Assembly (NCBI GenBank): GCA_947489685.1 | Contig: CANLEM010000001.1 | Coordinates: 496,001 to 560,000, forward strand | Reading direction: 5' to 3' | DNA length: 64,000 bases | Source: an uncultured Aquimarina sp. | GTDB lineage: Bacteria; Bacteroidota; Bacteroidia; Flavobacteriales; Flavobacteriaceae | Part shown: piece by piece, positions 1-8,917 of the stretch | Layout: the number at the start of each line of letters is the position of its first letter | Position numbering within the stretch: position 1 is the first letter of the stretch | Translations under genes and position numbers: made by a program | The notes under the pieces: generated by a model | Seen by the model: only the letters and a program-made list of their open reading frames with translations | Told to the model about the DNA's origin: nothing | The model's database searches: none

Positions 1-1
1 C

Positions 2-856
2 GACCTCACAGACAGGCTGAGCTTGTTCAAAGCCTTTGAAGGTCTAGATTATGTAATGAACTGTGGTGCTTATTATCCAACAACACCCAAACCTATAAAT
101 GAAGAATTAGATATTGCCGAGAACCAGACTGCAAATTTCATTACGGCTGTAAAAAATAGTGAAGTAAAAAAAGGGCTGTACTTGGGTGGTGCTATCGCAA
201 TACCCAAATCCAAGAATGGCCCGGGGGACGAATCCCTTACATATGAGGATGGACCTTCAAATACATCGGCTTATGCGCAGGTAAAGTTTCTGATGGACAA
301 AAGAGTAAGGGAAGCGGGGAAAAACGGAATTCCCATTGTGGTGGGGATTCCTCCGATGACCTTTGGTGAATATGACTATGGGCCAACCACAGGTCGCTTA
401 ATCGTACACACTTTGAACCAGACCATACCCGGCTATGTTGGTGGCGACCGTAACGTGGTGTATGCAGGTGATGCTGGAAGAGGGATGTTGTTAGCCTGTT
501 TAAAGGGAACACCTGGTGAACGCTATCTTATTACGGGTACAAACATCAATATGACCGATTTGATTCAAAAAATATGTGAGATTGGTGGAATTTCAGAAGT
601 GCCTCGGAAAGTCCCATTAGGAATGGCCAAGATGTTATCCAAAGTCAAAATGGCCAAGTACAAATGGTTTGGTGGTGAGTTGCCCTTGCTTGACGAAACT
701 GCGATTGCAGTGATGTCTGCTGGACAGTTTTTAGATGGCTCAAAAGCAAAAAAAGAATTAGGTTATGAACCTGAAGTGTCTGTTGATGAAATGATTCAGA
801 GAACAATTGATTGGTTTAATAGTGAAGGTTATATTAATATGAAAAGTCAAACTTGA
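2..856 (+). CDS. NAD(P)-dependent epimerase/reductase, extended SDR family (5' partial)
   Basis: This is probably an NAD(P)-dependent sugar epimerase or dihydroflavonol-reductase-like enzyme of the extended short-chain dehydrogenase family. The reading frame stays open to the left window edge, so the N-terminal Rossmann glycine motif is not visible. What is visible is the family's active-site YxxxK as YAQVK (Tyr codon at 272-274), the preceding Ser/Thr-rich stretch, and the typical C-terminal substrate-binding part ending in LGYEP and a helix. The gene is clearly richer in GC than the chromosome: hand counts of lines 181, 361 and 601 give 33, 27 and 27 G+C out of 60, against 18 of 60 at 2461. 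It lies inside the inferred integrated element, next to the integrase, so it is probably cargo. The substrate cannot be told from sequence. Confidence 0.8.
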   Translation, partial: DLTDRLSLFKAFEGLDYVMNCGAYYPTTPKPINEELDIAENQTANFITAVKNSEVKKGLYLGGAIAIPKSKNGPGDESLTYEDGPSNTSAYAQVKFLMDKRVREAGKNGIPIVVGIPPMTFGEYDYGPTTGRLIVHTLNQTIPGYVGGDRNVVYAGDAGRGMLLACLKGTPGERYLITGTNINMTDLIQKICEIGGISEVPRKVPLGMAKMLSKVKMAKYKWFGGELPLLDETAIAVMSAGQFLDGSKAKKELGYEPEVSVDEMIQRTIDWFNSEGYINMKSQT

Positions 857-859
857 TTT

Positions 860-2074
860 TTAGAAATTAATAACGCTCTCTAAAGCATCATCTGCCTCTT
901 TATGAATGAAGTTTGCCTGATAGCTAATGGTCGTTTTTAAATCGCTGTGTCGGTAGAGTTTTTGAAGCATTTTAATTGGGATTTTATCTTCGGATAAATT
1001 TCCAAAACTATGACGAGCAATGTGCATCGTCACTTTCTTCTTAATTTTTGCTTTCTTGGCAACTTCAACTAGGTATTTGTTGAGTTTTTTGGTTGCCGTT
1101 TTGGTCTTGGCATAAACATCCTTAGCATTTTTAAGGTTAGCTTTTTTCAATTCTGGAAAGACGAAATCTTCATCACTTTGTTTGGTAGTTCTATAATAGT
1201 CCAAGATAGATAATGCCTTCTCAGGAATTTTAAGGGAAAGCAATTTTGAGTTTTTGTTCATTCTGTAGTGCAATCTTTCGTCATAAATATCAGACCATCT
1301 TATTTCAAGAACATCCGCAGCCCTAATGCCCGCAAAATAAAAACTGAATAACCAAACATTTCGTGCGTGAGTTTCACTATCAGTTAGATTTTTTACGTTT
1401 TCAAAAGCTATTATATCATTCTTATTGAGCCCTATTTTTTCAGTTTCTGGAAACTTAATTCTAATTTTGTCAGAACCGAATGGATAAAGCTTTCTATCTA
1501 CTAAACCCATTTTTATGGCCCTGTTATAAATAGTTCTAATAACAACAAGATTGTTTACTACTGACCTTTCTGAGAGATTAAACTCTTTTTTTAAATATAT
1601 CTTAAACTTTCTCAAAAATGGCTCGTCAATTTCAGGGAAAGTCAATTGTTTAGATTTATTAAAGTTCATGAGATGGTTTACTCGGACTTTATCTGCGGAA
1701 AGTTGGGCAAGTTTATTATTTGCTTCAAGTTCAAAAAGAAAATCATTTGCAACTTCATAAAAAGTACTGGATTTAGATTTGGAATATAGAGACTCCTTAA
1801 TCTGATTTGCTGAATAGTCTTTTTTATCAGACTGTAAATCAACAAGCGCTTTATTGGCCTCTAATAATTTTGTAGCCAACAAATTATTCAATCTTACTGA
1901 ATTTGTATTAGACTTCTTGACTCGTGATTTATTTTCGTCCCAATCCTTCAAATCAATATAGTGACCTATGTAGTGATATGTGGATTTTCGATTTTTAGTA
2001 ATTCGTATTGCTAATGGATATAACCCTTCTTTATTTACTTTCTTCCTTACAACTATTTTTGCGTTTGATGCCAT
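860..2074 (-). CDS. Tyrosine recombinase / integrase of an integrated element
   Basis: A 404-residue site-specific tyrosine recombinase of the Bacteroidota type. An N-terminal arm-type DNA-binding domain (about residues 1-95) is followed by a SAM-like core-binding domain (about 100-200) and a C-terminal catalytic domain. Catalytic residues are visible: Arg251 in AGIRAADV, His351 and Arg354 in HIARHSF, His376 in YRHSD and the nucleophile Tyr385 in TISYQANF. I chose ATG at 2074 (MASNAKIV) because the domain starts there; an in-frame ATG at 2131 would add 19 poorly fitting residues. The gene reads toward the element interior, and its 5' end faces the tRNA-Leu fragment at 2230-2285, the usual arrangement for a tRNA-targeting integrase. 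It probably catalyses integration and excision of the element lying to the left. Confidence 0.93.
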   Translation of the reverse strand: MASNAKIVVRKKVNKEGLYPLAIRITKNRKSTYHYIGHYIDLKDWDENKSRVKKSNTNSVRLNNLLATKLLEANKALVDLQSDKKDYSANQIKESLYSKSKSSTFYEVANDFLFELEANNKLAQLSADKVRVNHLMNFNKSKQLTFPEIDEPFLRKFKIYLKKEFNLSERSVVNNLVVIRTIYNRAIKMGLVDRKLYPFGSDKIRIKFPETEKIGLNKNDIIAFENVKNLTDSETHARNVWLFSFYFAGIRAADVLEIRWSDIYDERLHYRMNKNSKLLSLKIPEKALSILDYYRTTKQSDEDFVFPELKKANLKNAKDVYAKTKTATKKLNKYLVEVAKKAKIKKKVTMHIARHSFGNLSEDKIPIKMLQKLYRHSDLKTTISYQANFIHKEADDALESVINF

Positions 2075-2229
2075 ACCCGTAAAATTCAGACTATAAAGGT
2101 AATCATTTTTGGTACAACATAGGTACAACAAATAATGATTTTAGATGCTGTGAAATGAAATCAATAAAAATTAAATAACTATTAATCAATTGATTATAAA
2201 GGCAATTAAACTAATTTGATATCAAATAC

Positions 2230-2285
2230 GCTGGATTCAAAATCCAGTTCCTTCGGGAGTGTGGGTTCGATTCCCACCTTGAGTA
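2230..2285 (+). other. Attachment-site copy: 3' fragment of tRNA-Leu(CAA)
   Basis: The fragment starts at the anticodon arm. The anticodon stem is CTGGA/TCCAG (2231-2235 / 2243-2247) around the loop TTCAAAA, giving anticodon CAA for leucine. A short variable arm follows at 2249-2258, then the T arm GTGGG/CCCAC (2261-2265 / 2273-2277) with loop TTCGATT, and the acceptor strand CTTGAGT with discriminator A at 2278-2285. The D arm and 5' acceptor strand are absent: the upstream bases do not contain the expected GGTAGACAC-type D-loop, nor anything complementary to CTTGAGT. A truncated tRNA beside an integrase is the classic att remnant. The intact tRNA-Leu should lie left of the window. Confidence 0.85.
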
Positions 2286-2293
2286 CAAATATA

Positions 2294-2325
2294 AACCTGC
2301 AAACAATTTGTTTGCAGGTTTTTTT
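2294..2325 (+). terminator. Rho-independent terminator of the original tRNA-Leu gene
   Basis: A perfect inverted repeat, AACCTGCAAACAA (2294-2306) and TTGTTTGCAGGTT (2308-2320), runs directly into a T tract ending at 2325. It follows the tRNA fragment by 8 bases, so it is most simply the native terminator of the tRNA gene that was split by integration. Confidence 0.8.
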
Positions 2326-2424
2326 CTGCTTAACTAATACTTTTATAATAGGAATAAGAGAGTTCTGTACATGTTAATTTATTTGATTAATAGGGGTTTA
2401 GGATAACCATTGGTTTGCGTATTT

Positions 2425-5400
2425 TTAAAAATTGTATTTTAATCCTAACTGAGCTCTCCATCTAGAATTTTGTAAATCAACAACCCATGGTTGCTCATTT
2501 TCGTCGATATTAAATTGATATTGCGGCTGTTCATTTTCTATACCCACAAAATTTAAAAGACTAAAACTAGAGTTAACTACGTTTGGTACAAAAACCAATC
2601 TCCCCCAATCTTTATTTACAAAATTAAGCACGTTAAGCATATCAAAAGATACTGTCAAAGATTTACCGTTCTTTATTTTTCTGGAGTATTGTAGTTTCAT
2701 ATCTAATTCATGATTCCAAGGTGTTTTTGCTCCATTGCGTTCAACATAATTACCTCTTCTACTTCTTAAATACGAATTGTTTTCTATATAATTATTTAAC
2801 CTTACCCATTGTTCTTGTGCGCTAACAGTAATTACTCCATTGCTATCGGTAATATCAATCAAATTAATTTCTGATTGATCTCTGGGAACATATACCAGAT
2901 CATTTCGAGAAGAACCATCACGATTAGGATCTCCTTGATATACAAAGGAATAAGGACTTCCGGATCTACCATTGTAAAGCATAGATATAAATACCGAATT
3001 AGAATCACCAATATCGAAAGAATAAGAATGACTTGATACAAATTTATGCCGAAGATCAAAATTAGAAAATGATAACTGCGGATCATTTCCAAAGACGGCT
3101 TGATTCCATTCAAAATTTGCAGCAGGCGAACTTCTAACAGTACTGGATATATCCTTACTTTTTCCATAAGTATAGCCTAGATATCCATTGTATTTTCCAA
3201 TGTCTTTGGATACTCCTGCAGTTACATTGTAGCGATACCCTTGATCAGTATTAGTTAATAAAAATACATTGGTAAAGTTAGGATTGATTTTTATGTCTTG
3301 TCCTGTTTGTAAAAAGTACGGTCGGTTATCTGCTCCTTCAAAATTACCAATTTCATCCCTACGGTTTATGGATTGAAAAAATATACCATTGAGCACTTCA
3401 GTATAAGTACCTTCAACATTTAATGTCCAACGATGGGGTAGTTTGGCCTCAAATGCCAGATTTGTCTTCCATTCTCGGGGTAAGGTAAAGTCATTATCTA
3501 TTAAATTGATTTCGGTTAAATTAGGTTGTACACTTCTTAAATCGGCTAAATTTTCGGTTAAAGGAGTGACATCATTTGGTCGTAGATCGATATTAAAATA
3601 CTCAGTACCCGAAATATATTCTACATATGCAAACCATAAGTATGGTATACGCCCGGAGAATAATCCGGTTCCTCCTCTTAATTTGTATTTACCATCTTGA
3701 TCAATGGTATAGTTAAACCCAATTCTTGGATTAAATTGTGGTGCATTAGAGATTTTATTGTCAAATCGACTAAACTCTGGTGTGTTTAATACTTCTTGGC
3801 TAATAGGAAGATCGCTTGGCAAAAATTGAGCATCTAATCGTACCCCTCCTGTAATAGATAGACTATTTGATATTCTATATTGATCTTGTGCGTAAAACCC
3901 TAATTCTAAAACAGAAACAGTTGCAGACGGGCGATTACTTACAAAATCAAAATCATTATTGTTGATATTGTAAACACCTCGAATTCTTCTTGGTTGATCG
4001 TTTAAGAAATCTTCAACAGATCTATATTCCCACCTCCCGTTCCAAGCCGATAAAAACCCATACTCTATGTTATTAAATTGTGCAAGCCCCCCTGCTGTCA
4101 ATGTATGATTTTTGGAGGTGTATGTTAATTTATCTGCCAATTGTAAGGTGTAAAAATCAGTATTGTATACAGAGGCTTCTCTATATGTTCCTGCAAATAT
4201 GCGATTGGTCGAATTGGATGCAATTTGAATATGAGGAAATACTCTTCCATCAAAATCTCTTCCTTCTTTTACTGTATTATACCCCAAAGTTAGATTATTT
4301 GCAATACCATTATCAAAATTTGATTTCAGTTCTAATGCTAAACTATTGGCTACACTATTATGACGATACCCTTGATTACCAAAATTGAAAATCGACGAAT
4401 TCCACTCTAGATTGTCGGCAAAACTATTTACATAATTATTACGTAAGGTCAGTTTATGTTGTTCAGAAATGTTGTAATCCAAGCGCATAAAAATTTTTGT
4501 GCTGGCAGTTTTTATAGAAGCGTCAGTAAAGGTACCTGGATCATAGTTATAAGTATTAATTAATCTGTCTGCAATTGCGTTTACATCGTCTAGAGAAATA
4601 TTTGAAGTGCTGCTTCCAGGAGCATTCAAAACAGGATTGTCTGACAGTGCTTGTTCTATATTTATATAATAGAATAATTTATCTTTAATAATAGCTCCTC
4701 CAAACCCTGCTCCAAATTGTATGTCGTAAAAGCTAGATACATCCTGCTTTATACCATCTGCATATTGCCCTAATAGTAATTGATTATTACCGTACCCATA
4801 TATTTCTCCTTTAAATGTATTTGTACCATTTTTGGTGACAAGGTTGATGTTGGCACCACTAAAGTTGCCAATGCTTACATCAAAAGGAGCAAGTTTTACC
4901 GAGAGTTGTTTTATTGCTCCCAAGCCAATTGGTTGAGTCCTGGATAAGCTACCGGGTGTTCCGTTGGCAGACGATCCCGACGCGCCACTTGCCGGTTCTT
5001 GAAAACCTATAACATCATTGTTCGCTATCCCGTCAATATTAAGATTGTTAAAACGATTACTTGCCCCTCCAAATGAGTTTAAGTTGTTTTCGGGTAAGTT
5101 TTTGGTGAGATCCTGTATACTTCTATTAATAGTAGGTGTTGCTTGAATCTGTTTTTTCTCAAGTAGCGTTTCGTTACCATTTTTTTGTTTTTTGGAAGAA
5201 CCATTAATAACTATTGCGTCCAGAGCAACACTATCCTGATTCATAATAAAATTTTTAATACTTACGCCACCTAGATTAACTACTATATTATCGGCAGTAA
5301 CAGTCTTATATCCTATAAAAGAAACCTCAATACGATAGGTAGAAGATGGAGAGAGATTTGGAACGCTATAAAATCCGTTTTCTTGAGAAATTACTCCATA

Positions 5401-5559
5401 CTTATAGTTTGTCTCGATATCAATGACTTGTACGGTAGCATAAGTAACAGGATTACTTTGATTATCTACAATAGTTCCTTGTAGTGTACCCGTGGTTTCT
5501 TGTGCAAAACCAAATAAATAGAAAAATAATAGAAATAGCGTATAGAAAAAAGATCTCAT
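2425..5559 (-). CDS. TonB-dependent outer-membrane receptor, Oar-like
   Basis: A 1044-residue outer-membrane protein. It starts with a signal peptide ending in GFAQ (about residue 19), followed by a CarboxypepD_reg-like beta-sandwich (about 24-110, GTLQGTIVDNQ), a plug-like region (about 130-240) and a long beta-barrel that ends in the C-terminal aromatic residue of KYNF. The layout matches Oar-like TonB-dependent receptors of Bacteroidota, which move ligands across the outer membrane using TonB energy. No SusD partner is adjacent, so it is not a SusC-type glycan importer. The downstream end lies about 100 bases from the tRNA terminator. The next upstream gene on the same strand, the DUF2064 transferase, is 157 bases away and may be cotranscribed. 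The substrate is unknown. Confidence 0.9.
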   Translation of the reverse strand: MRSFFYTLFLLFFYLFGFAQETTGTLQGTIVDNQSNPVTYATVQVIDIETNYKYGVISQENGFYSVPNLSPSSTYRIEVSFIGYKTVTADNIVVNLGGVSIKNFIMNQDSVALDAIVINGSSKKQKNGNETLLEKKQIQATPTINRSIQDLTKNLPENNLNSFGGASNRFNNLNIDGIANNDVIGFQEPASGASGSSANGTPGSLSRTQPIGLGAIKQLSVKLAPFDVSIGNFSGANINLVTKNGTNTFKGEIYGYGNNQLLLGQYADGIKQDVSSFYDIQFGAGFGGAIIKDKLFYYINIEQALSDNPVLNAPGSSTSNISLDDVNAIADRLINTYNYDPGTFTDASIKTASTKIFMRLDYNISEQHKLTLRNNYVNSFADNLEWNSSIFNFGNQGYRHNSVANSLALELKSNFDNGIANNLTLGYNTVKEGRDFDGRVFPHIQIASNSTNRIFAGTYREASVYNTDFYTLQLADKLTYTSKNHTLTAGGLAQFNNIEYGFLSAWNGRWEYRSVEDFLNDQPRRIRGVYNINNNDFDFVSNRPSATVSVLELGFYAQDQYRISNSLSITGGVRLDAQFLPSDLPISQEVLNTPEFSRFDNKISNAPQFNPRIGFNYTIDQDGKYKLRGGTGLFSGRIPYLWFAYVEYISGTEYFNIDLRPNDVTPLTENLADLRSVQPNLTEINLIDNDFTLPREWKTNLAFEAKLPHRWTLNVEGTYTEVLNGIFFQSINRRDEIGNFEGADNRPYFLQTGQDIKINPNFTNVFLLTNTDQGYRYNVTAGVSKDIGKYNGYLGYTYGKSKDISSTVRSSPAANFEWNQAVFGNDPQLSFSNFDLRHKFVSSHSYSFDIGDSNSVFISMLYNGRSGSPYSFVYQGDPNRDGSSRNDLVYVPRDQSEINLIDITDSNGVITVSAQEQWVRLNNYIENNSYLRSRRGNYVERNGAKTPWNHELDMKLQYSRKIKNGKSLTVSFDMLNVLNFVNKDWGRLVFVPNVVNSSFSLLNFVGIENEQPQYQFNIDENEQPWVVDLQNSRWRAQLGLKYNF

Positions 5560-5716
5560 ATAGATGTTGAGTTTTTTAAAAATTTAATGTTGTCAATTGT
5601 GTACAATACTTGAGATAACAATATGGAGTATAACCTTCGCTGTCATTTGTTTTTGATAAAAAAACAATGCAAAAGCTAAGCTTAATTGAAACTAAGTGTT
5701 TTTGGAAAATATGTAA

Positions 5717-6415
5717 TTAGAAAGAATATAAATATGGAGAACCTTTATTGTAATTGGCACCTAGAACTATCTCAAAAAATACGATTTCACTTCTGTATAC
5801 AAACTCAAAGACCTGAGTACGTATAAGCTTAGAAATAACAGCTAGGAATTTTGTTAATCTGTTGTAGAAAGTAGAACGTATTGTTTTAATATCTTCAAAA
5901 GAATCTAAATCATGCAAGTAATTAAGCAGAAAGATCTTTGTTGCAAAAGATGTTATATAATTTTGAATTTCTTTTCTAACGGCATTAGTATTCCAGGAAA
6001 AATTGACAAAATTTTCTTTATTAAAATGCATTTTATGCAACCCCATAAGATAAAAGCCTCCATCAAACGAAGGGCCTAATACAAAATGACTTTTGTTAAG
6101 GGCATCAATGGCTTTTATGATATGCCTTTTGTTTAATCCAGGACTGTCATTACCCAGGGTAATTACGGTATCATATCCTTTACTATAAATATCGGCTATG
6201 GCATTTGCGAATCGTTCTCCAAAACTACTTCCTGTTTGTTCTTTTTCTGAGAAGTGAAAATAATCTAATCCGGTACTTTTAACAACCTCCTTAGTCTTAG
6301 AATTAAGGAGTTCGGGTAGGAGGGAATCTTTAAAAAAAGGTTTTTTGTTTTTTCCTTCATCTTTGGATAAAGCAAAAATTAAAACAGCAATTTTTTTGGA
6401 TATAAACTCCCGCAT
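5717..6415 (-). CDS. DUF2064 / TIGR04282-type nucleotidyl- or glycosyl-transferase-like protein
   Basis: A 232-residue cytosolic protein with the core motifs of the DUF2064 group of GT-A-like transferases (rSAM/selenodomain-associated transferase 1, also called the arsenosugar biosynthesis glycosyltransferase group). These are TLGNDSPGL around residues 87-95, LGPSFDGGFYLMGL around 113-126, and FSWNT near 139. The N-terminus departs from the family's usual KTRL phosphate-binding start, so the enzyme is divergent and its donor is uncertain. It is divergent to a DUF547 gene. DUF547 and DUF2064 proteins are often seen near each other in Bacteroidota, but the radical-SAM partner expected for arsenosugar synthesis is not in this window. 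The reaction cannot be assigned. Confidence 0.75.
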   Translation of the reverse strand: MREFISKKIAVLIFALSKDEGKNKKPFFKDSLLPELLNSKTKEVVKSTGLDYFHFSEKEQTGSSFGERFANAIADIYSKGYDTVITLGNDSPGLNKRHIIKAIDALNKSHFVLGPSFDGGFYLMGLHKMHFNKENFVNFSWNTNAVRKEIQNYITSFATKIFLLNYLHDLDSFEDIKTIRSTFYNRLTKFLAVISKLIRTQVFEFVYRSEIVFFEIVLGANYNKGSPYLYSF

Positions 6416-6877
6416 ATAAATTGAAATTATAAAAGGTCCGAAAGTGTAAGTCGAGAAGATTTAAAAACACTTACGCTTTGGCAGTATTTATTTTTTGAAA
6501 TTAACAGTTTTTTTTCATTTAGGTTATTGCGTAAAATTTTGAATTCAATACATAAATCATACGTATAAAAAAGCATTGACAAGCGAAATCCAGTACTGTA
6601 TTTAAGGTTAAACCTATCTTTGTTTAAATGTAAGCCTTTGATTTAATGTGGTTTATCTGTAGTATTTTTTAAAGTCAGTATTGGCAATTTTTTTTGTTTG
6701 ACGGTTTTACAGTAAAAAAATTACAATTTAATGCTAAATTATAATAATTTAAGTGTTTTTATAACTTAAAATGATATAAAAGTAAATAATTAGTCTTATA
6801 ATTTGTATATTAGATTACGTATGTTAACATCATTAAAAATGATTTTAACAAATATTAACCCCAAAATAACTAACCCA
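6416..6877. other. Divergent AT-rich promoter region, no gene seen
   Basis: This 460-base stretch separates the minus-strand DUF2064 gene from the plus-strand DUF547 gene. It is very AT-rich and all reading frames are broken. The only element I would point to is the interrupted palindrome AGGTT-A-AACCT at 6605-6615, directly followed by TATCTTTG at 6615-6622, which fits the Bacteroidota -7 consensus TAnnTTTG on the plus strand. If used, it would leave a long leader before the DUF547 gene. Confidence 0.4.
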
Positions 6878-7636
6878 ATGAAATCTCTTAAAACTACCCC
6901 TTTTTTTATTGTAATTCTTTTATTGTGTAATGCTGTTTATTGTCAGGAACATGTAGATCATTCTTCATGGGACCAAATCTTAATCCTGAATGTAACCGAA
7001 GATGGTATGGTGGACTACGATGGTGTAACGACCGATGTAGCTGTTTTTTATACATATTTTAGACATCTTCAAAATATATCCCCAAATGATCGTTGGAGTC
7101 AGGAGGAAAAATTGGCCTATTGGCTTAATGTGTATAATGCTACTGCGATGAAAATGATACTCGACGAATATCCCATCGCATCCATAAACAATTTAGAAAA
7201 CCCATGGAAAAGAAAAGCTTTTAAAACACAAAATATTCGGTATAGTCTTGATGATATAGAGCATAGTATTTTAAGAAAATTCGGAGACCCAAGAATTCAT
7301 TTTTTATTGAATTGCGGTTCTATGTCATCTCCGCGATTATGGAATAGAGCTTATACAAGCTCAAATATTACTGAGGCTTTAGAAGAGAGAACCAGAGAGT
7401 TTATAAACGACCCTCAAAGAAATCAGATTAATTCTAGTACTGTTAGAGTTTCAGAAATATTTAAATGGTATGAAAACGATTTCACTTCATATAATATTGA
7501 TGTAATTGATTTTATCAATCAATACGCAAAGGTTAAAATAAATCCGAATCTTAAAATGAAAGAACGAAATTACATCACTTATGACTGGAGTTTAAACAAG
7601 AACGATAAAAAAACTCCTATTACCAGTAATAATTAA
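6878..7636 (+). CDS. DUF547 domain-containing secreted protein
   Basis: A 252-residue exported protein. Starting at ATG 6878 gives a clean signal peptide (MKSLKTTPFF followed by a hydrophobic core, cleavage near VYCQE); the open frame extends 75 bases further upstream without a plausible signal. The mature part is a DUF547 domain: YWLNVYNATAMKMIL (the usual FWINLYNA block), IEHSILRKFGDPRIHF and LLNCGSMSSPRL, which carries the conserved Cys near the usual ALNCAS motif. DUF547 has no established biochemical role that I can name. It is followed at 248 bases by an outer-membrane barrel gene and then by a cytochrome c peroxidase, which suggests an envelope function, but no shared transcript is proven. 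Confidence 0.85.
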   Translation: MKSLKTTPFFIVILLLCNAVYCQEHVDHSSWDQILILNVTEDGMVDYDGVTTDVAVFYTYFRHLQNISPNDRWSQEEKLAYWLNVYNATAMKMILDEYPIASINNLENPWKRKAFKTQNIRYSLDDIEHSILRKFGDPRIHFLLNCGSMSSPRLWNRAYTSSNITEALEERTREFINDPQRNQINSSTVRVSEIFKWYENDFTSYNIDVIDFINQYAKVKINPNLKMKERNYITYDWSLNKNDKKTPITSNN

Positions 7637-7884
7637 AAAACTCTTGGTTGCCTAAATCGATTGCTTTTTCTTTTGAAACCTCACGATAATTCTAACTGTA
7701 TTTCATTGAAAACAGAATTGATTGAGCGTAGCATTGTATTTGTATACCAAACAATCAAGTAACGCCTTATAATTTCATTAATTTTTTGTTGAAAAGAACA
7801 ATATCATATTTCAGAATAGAAGCGCACAAAATTCTATTCCTATTTAGCAATTACAAATATTTTTAAAACCAAAACTAATCAATT

Positions 7885-8790
7885 ATGATCAACGTAATCA
7901 ACCCCAAAAAAATGATGTGGATGTTTTGTTTCGTTTCCATTTCATCACTATCCGCTCAAACCATAATAAATGGTTTTTTTCCAAAGCAAAATGAACTCAC
8001 CGTTGCGACTTCTTTTTCTTACAAGAGTTTTGATAATTTTTATCGAGGAGACGCTTTAGCAAAAAGTAACCCAATGAATATGGGCGAGATTTCTTCATCT
8101 ATTGTAAGTCTGTATGGAGAATATGGAGTACTGGATTGGTTGTCTACAACAGTAAATATACCTTATATCTCTACAAGAAATGAAGAAGGGGTTCCTGATC
8201 CCGTGTTAAATACAGATCAGGTTGAAGGAGTACAGGATTTAAGTGTACTATTTAAAGCCAAAATTATAGAGAAAGAATTTAATAATGCTTCAAAGATTTC
8301 TTTAGGAGGGGCAACGGGAGTAACACTACCTATTGGCGGTTATGAAGAAGCTGGTATACTCTCTTTGGGAAATGGAGCAACAGCTTTTGAAGGTTGTGGT
8401 TTTATTCAATTAGCCACCCCATCAAATATTTTTGTAGAGCTGCAAGCCGCTTATAGTCTAAGAGATAATTCTGATTTTGAAGTACCTAATGCCACAATGT
8501 ATAGTGCCAAACTAGGGTATTATAACCAATGGTTTTATGCGCATGCCAAAATCGGAATTCTAAACTCATTAAGTGGATTTGATATTGGTTCTCAAGAATT
8601 TGTAGCTGCAGGAGGACCCAATGCCTTACCAGAGACCGAAGTTGATTATACTAATTTATACTTAGATTTATATATACCGGTGTATAAAAACAATTTTGGA
8701 ATCTCTTCTGGATATAGTGTAAATATGGAAGGTAGAAACTACGATAGAGCCTCATCTGTTTCTATTGGTCTAGTATATAAAGCCAACTAA
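7885..8790 (+). CDS. Outer-membrane beta-barrel protein, transporter-like, function unknown
   Basis: A 301-residue protein. Its hydrophobic N-terminus (from MMWMFCF, cleavage near LSAQT) is a signal peptide, and the rest alternates polar and hydrophobic residues in strand-length segments with many aromatic girdle residues, ending in GLVYKAN. Strands such as ELTVATSFSYKSF and LSTTVNIPYIS resemble the outer-membrane transporter families related to phenol-degradation MetA-like barrels. The upstream ATG at 7885 adds a short MINVINPKK lead, which is acceptable as a basic n-region. It sits between the DUF547 gene and the cytochrome c peroxidase gene and is followed by a long stem-loop. It may be a channel for the substrate or product of the peroxidase module; this is inference only. 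Confidence 0.65.
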   Translation: MINVINPKKMMWMFCFVSISSLSAQTIINGFFPKQNELTVATSFSYKSFDNFYRGDALAKSNPMNMGEISSSIVSLYGEYGVLDWLSTTVNIPYISTRNEEGVPDPVLNTDQVEGVQDLSVLFKAKIIEKEFNNASKISLGGATGVTLPIGGYEEAGILSLGNGATAFEGCGFIQLATPSNIFVELQAAYSLRDNSDFEVPNATMYSAKLGYYNQWFYAHAKIGILNSLSGFDIGSQEFVAAGGPNALPETEVDYTNLYLDLYIPVYKNNFGISSGYSVNMEGRNYDRASSVSIGLVYKAN

Positions 8791-8801
8791 CCACTTTTTG
8801 A

Positions 8802-8888
8802 GCCCCTGTAATGATTATGAACTGGAATTGTGTCTTACCTCTTTAAATATAGCCTAAAACAATTCTGACTCATAATCTTTACCGGGGC
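8802..8888 (+). promoter_or_regulatory. Long intercistronic stem-loop before the cytochrome c peroxidase gene
   Basis: Nested complementary blocks fill the gap between two genes. GCCCC (8802-8806) pairs with GGGGC (8884-8888), GATTATGA (8813-8820) with TCATAATC (8870-8877), and GAATTG (8825-8830) with CAATTC (8860-8865), leaving a 29-base loop. There is no downstream T tract, so it is not an ordinary terminator. It could be an mRNA processing or stability element, a translational control of the next gene (ATG 8918), or a small repeat element. Confidence 0.6.
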
Positions 8889-8917
8889 ATATGAATGATA
8901 AATTAAAACTTACTTAT

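Noticed and set aside
4080-4388. Plus-strand open frame inside the TonB receptor gene
   Set aside because: It lies fully within the receptor's coding frame and has an implausible composition.
2425-5559. TonB receptor considered as a SusC homologue
   Set aside because: There is no SusD partner, and the SusC plug signature (IVDGV) is missing. The Oar-like layout fits better.
8891-8917. Earlier ATG for the cytochrome c peroxidase
   Set aside because: It would put nine polar residues before a textbook lipoprotein signal and lies directly after the stem-loop. ATG 8918 is better.
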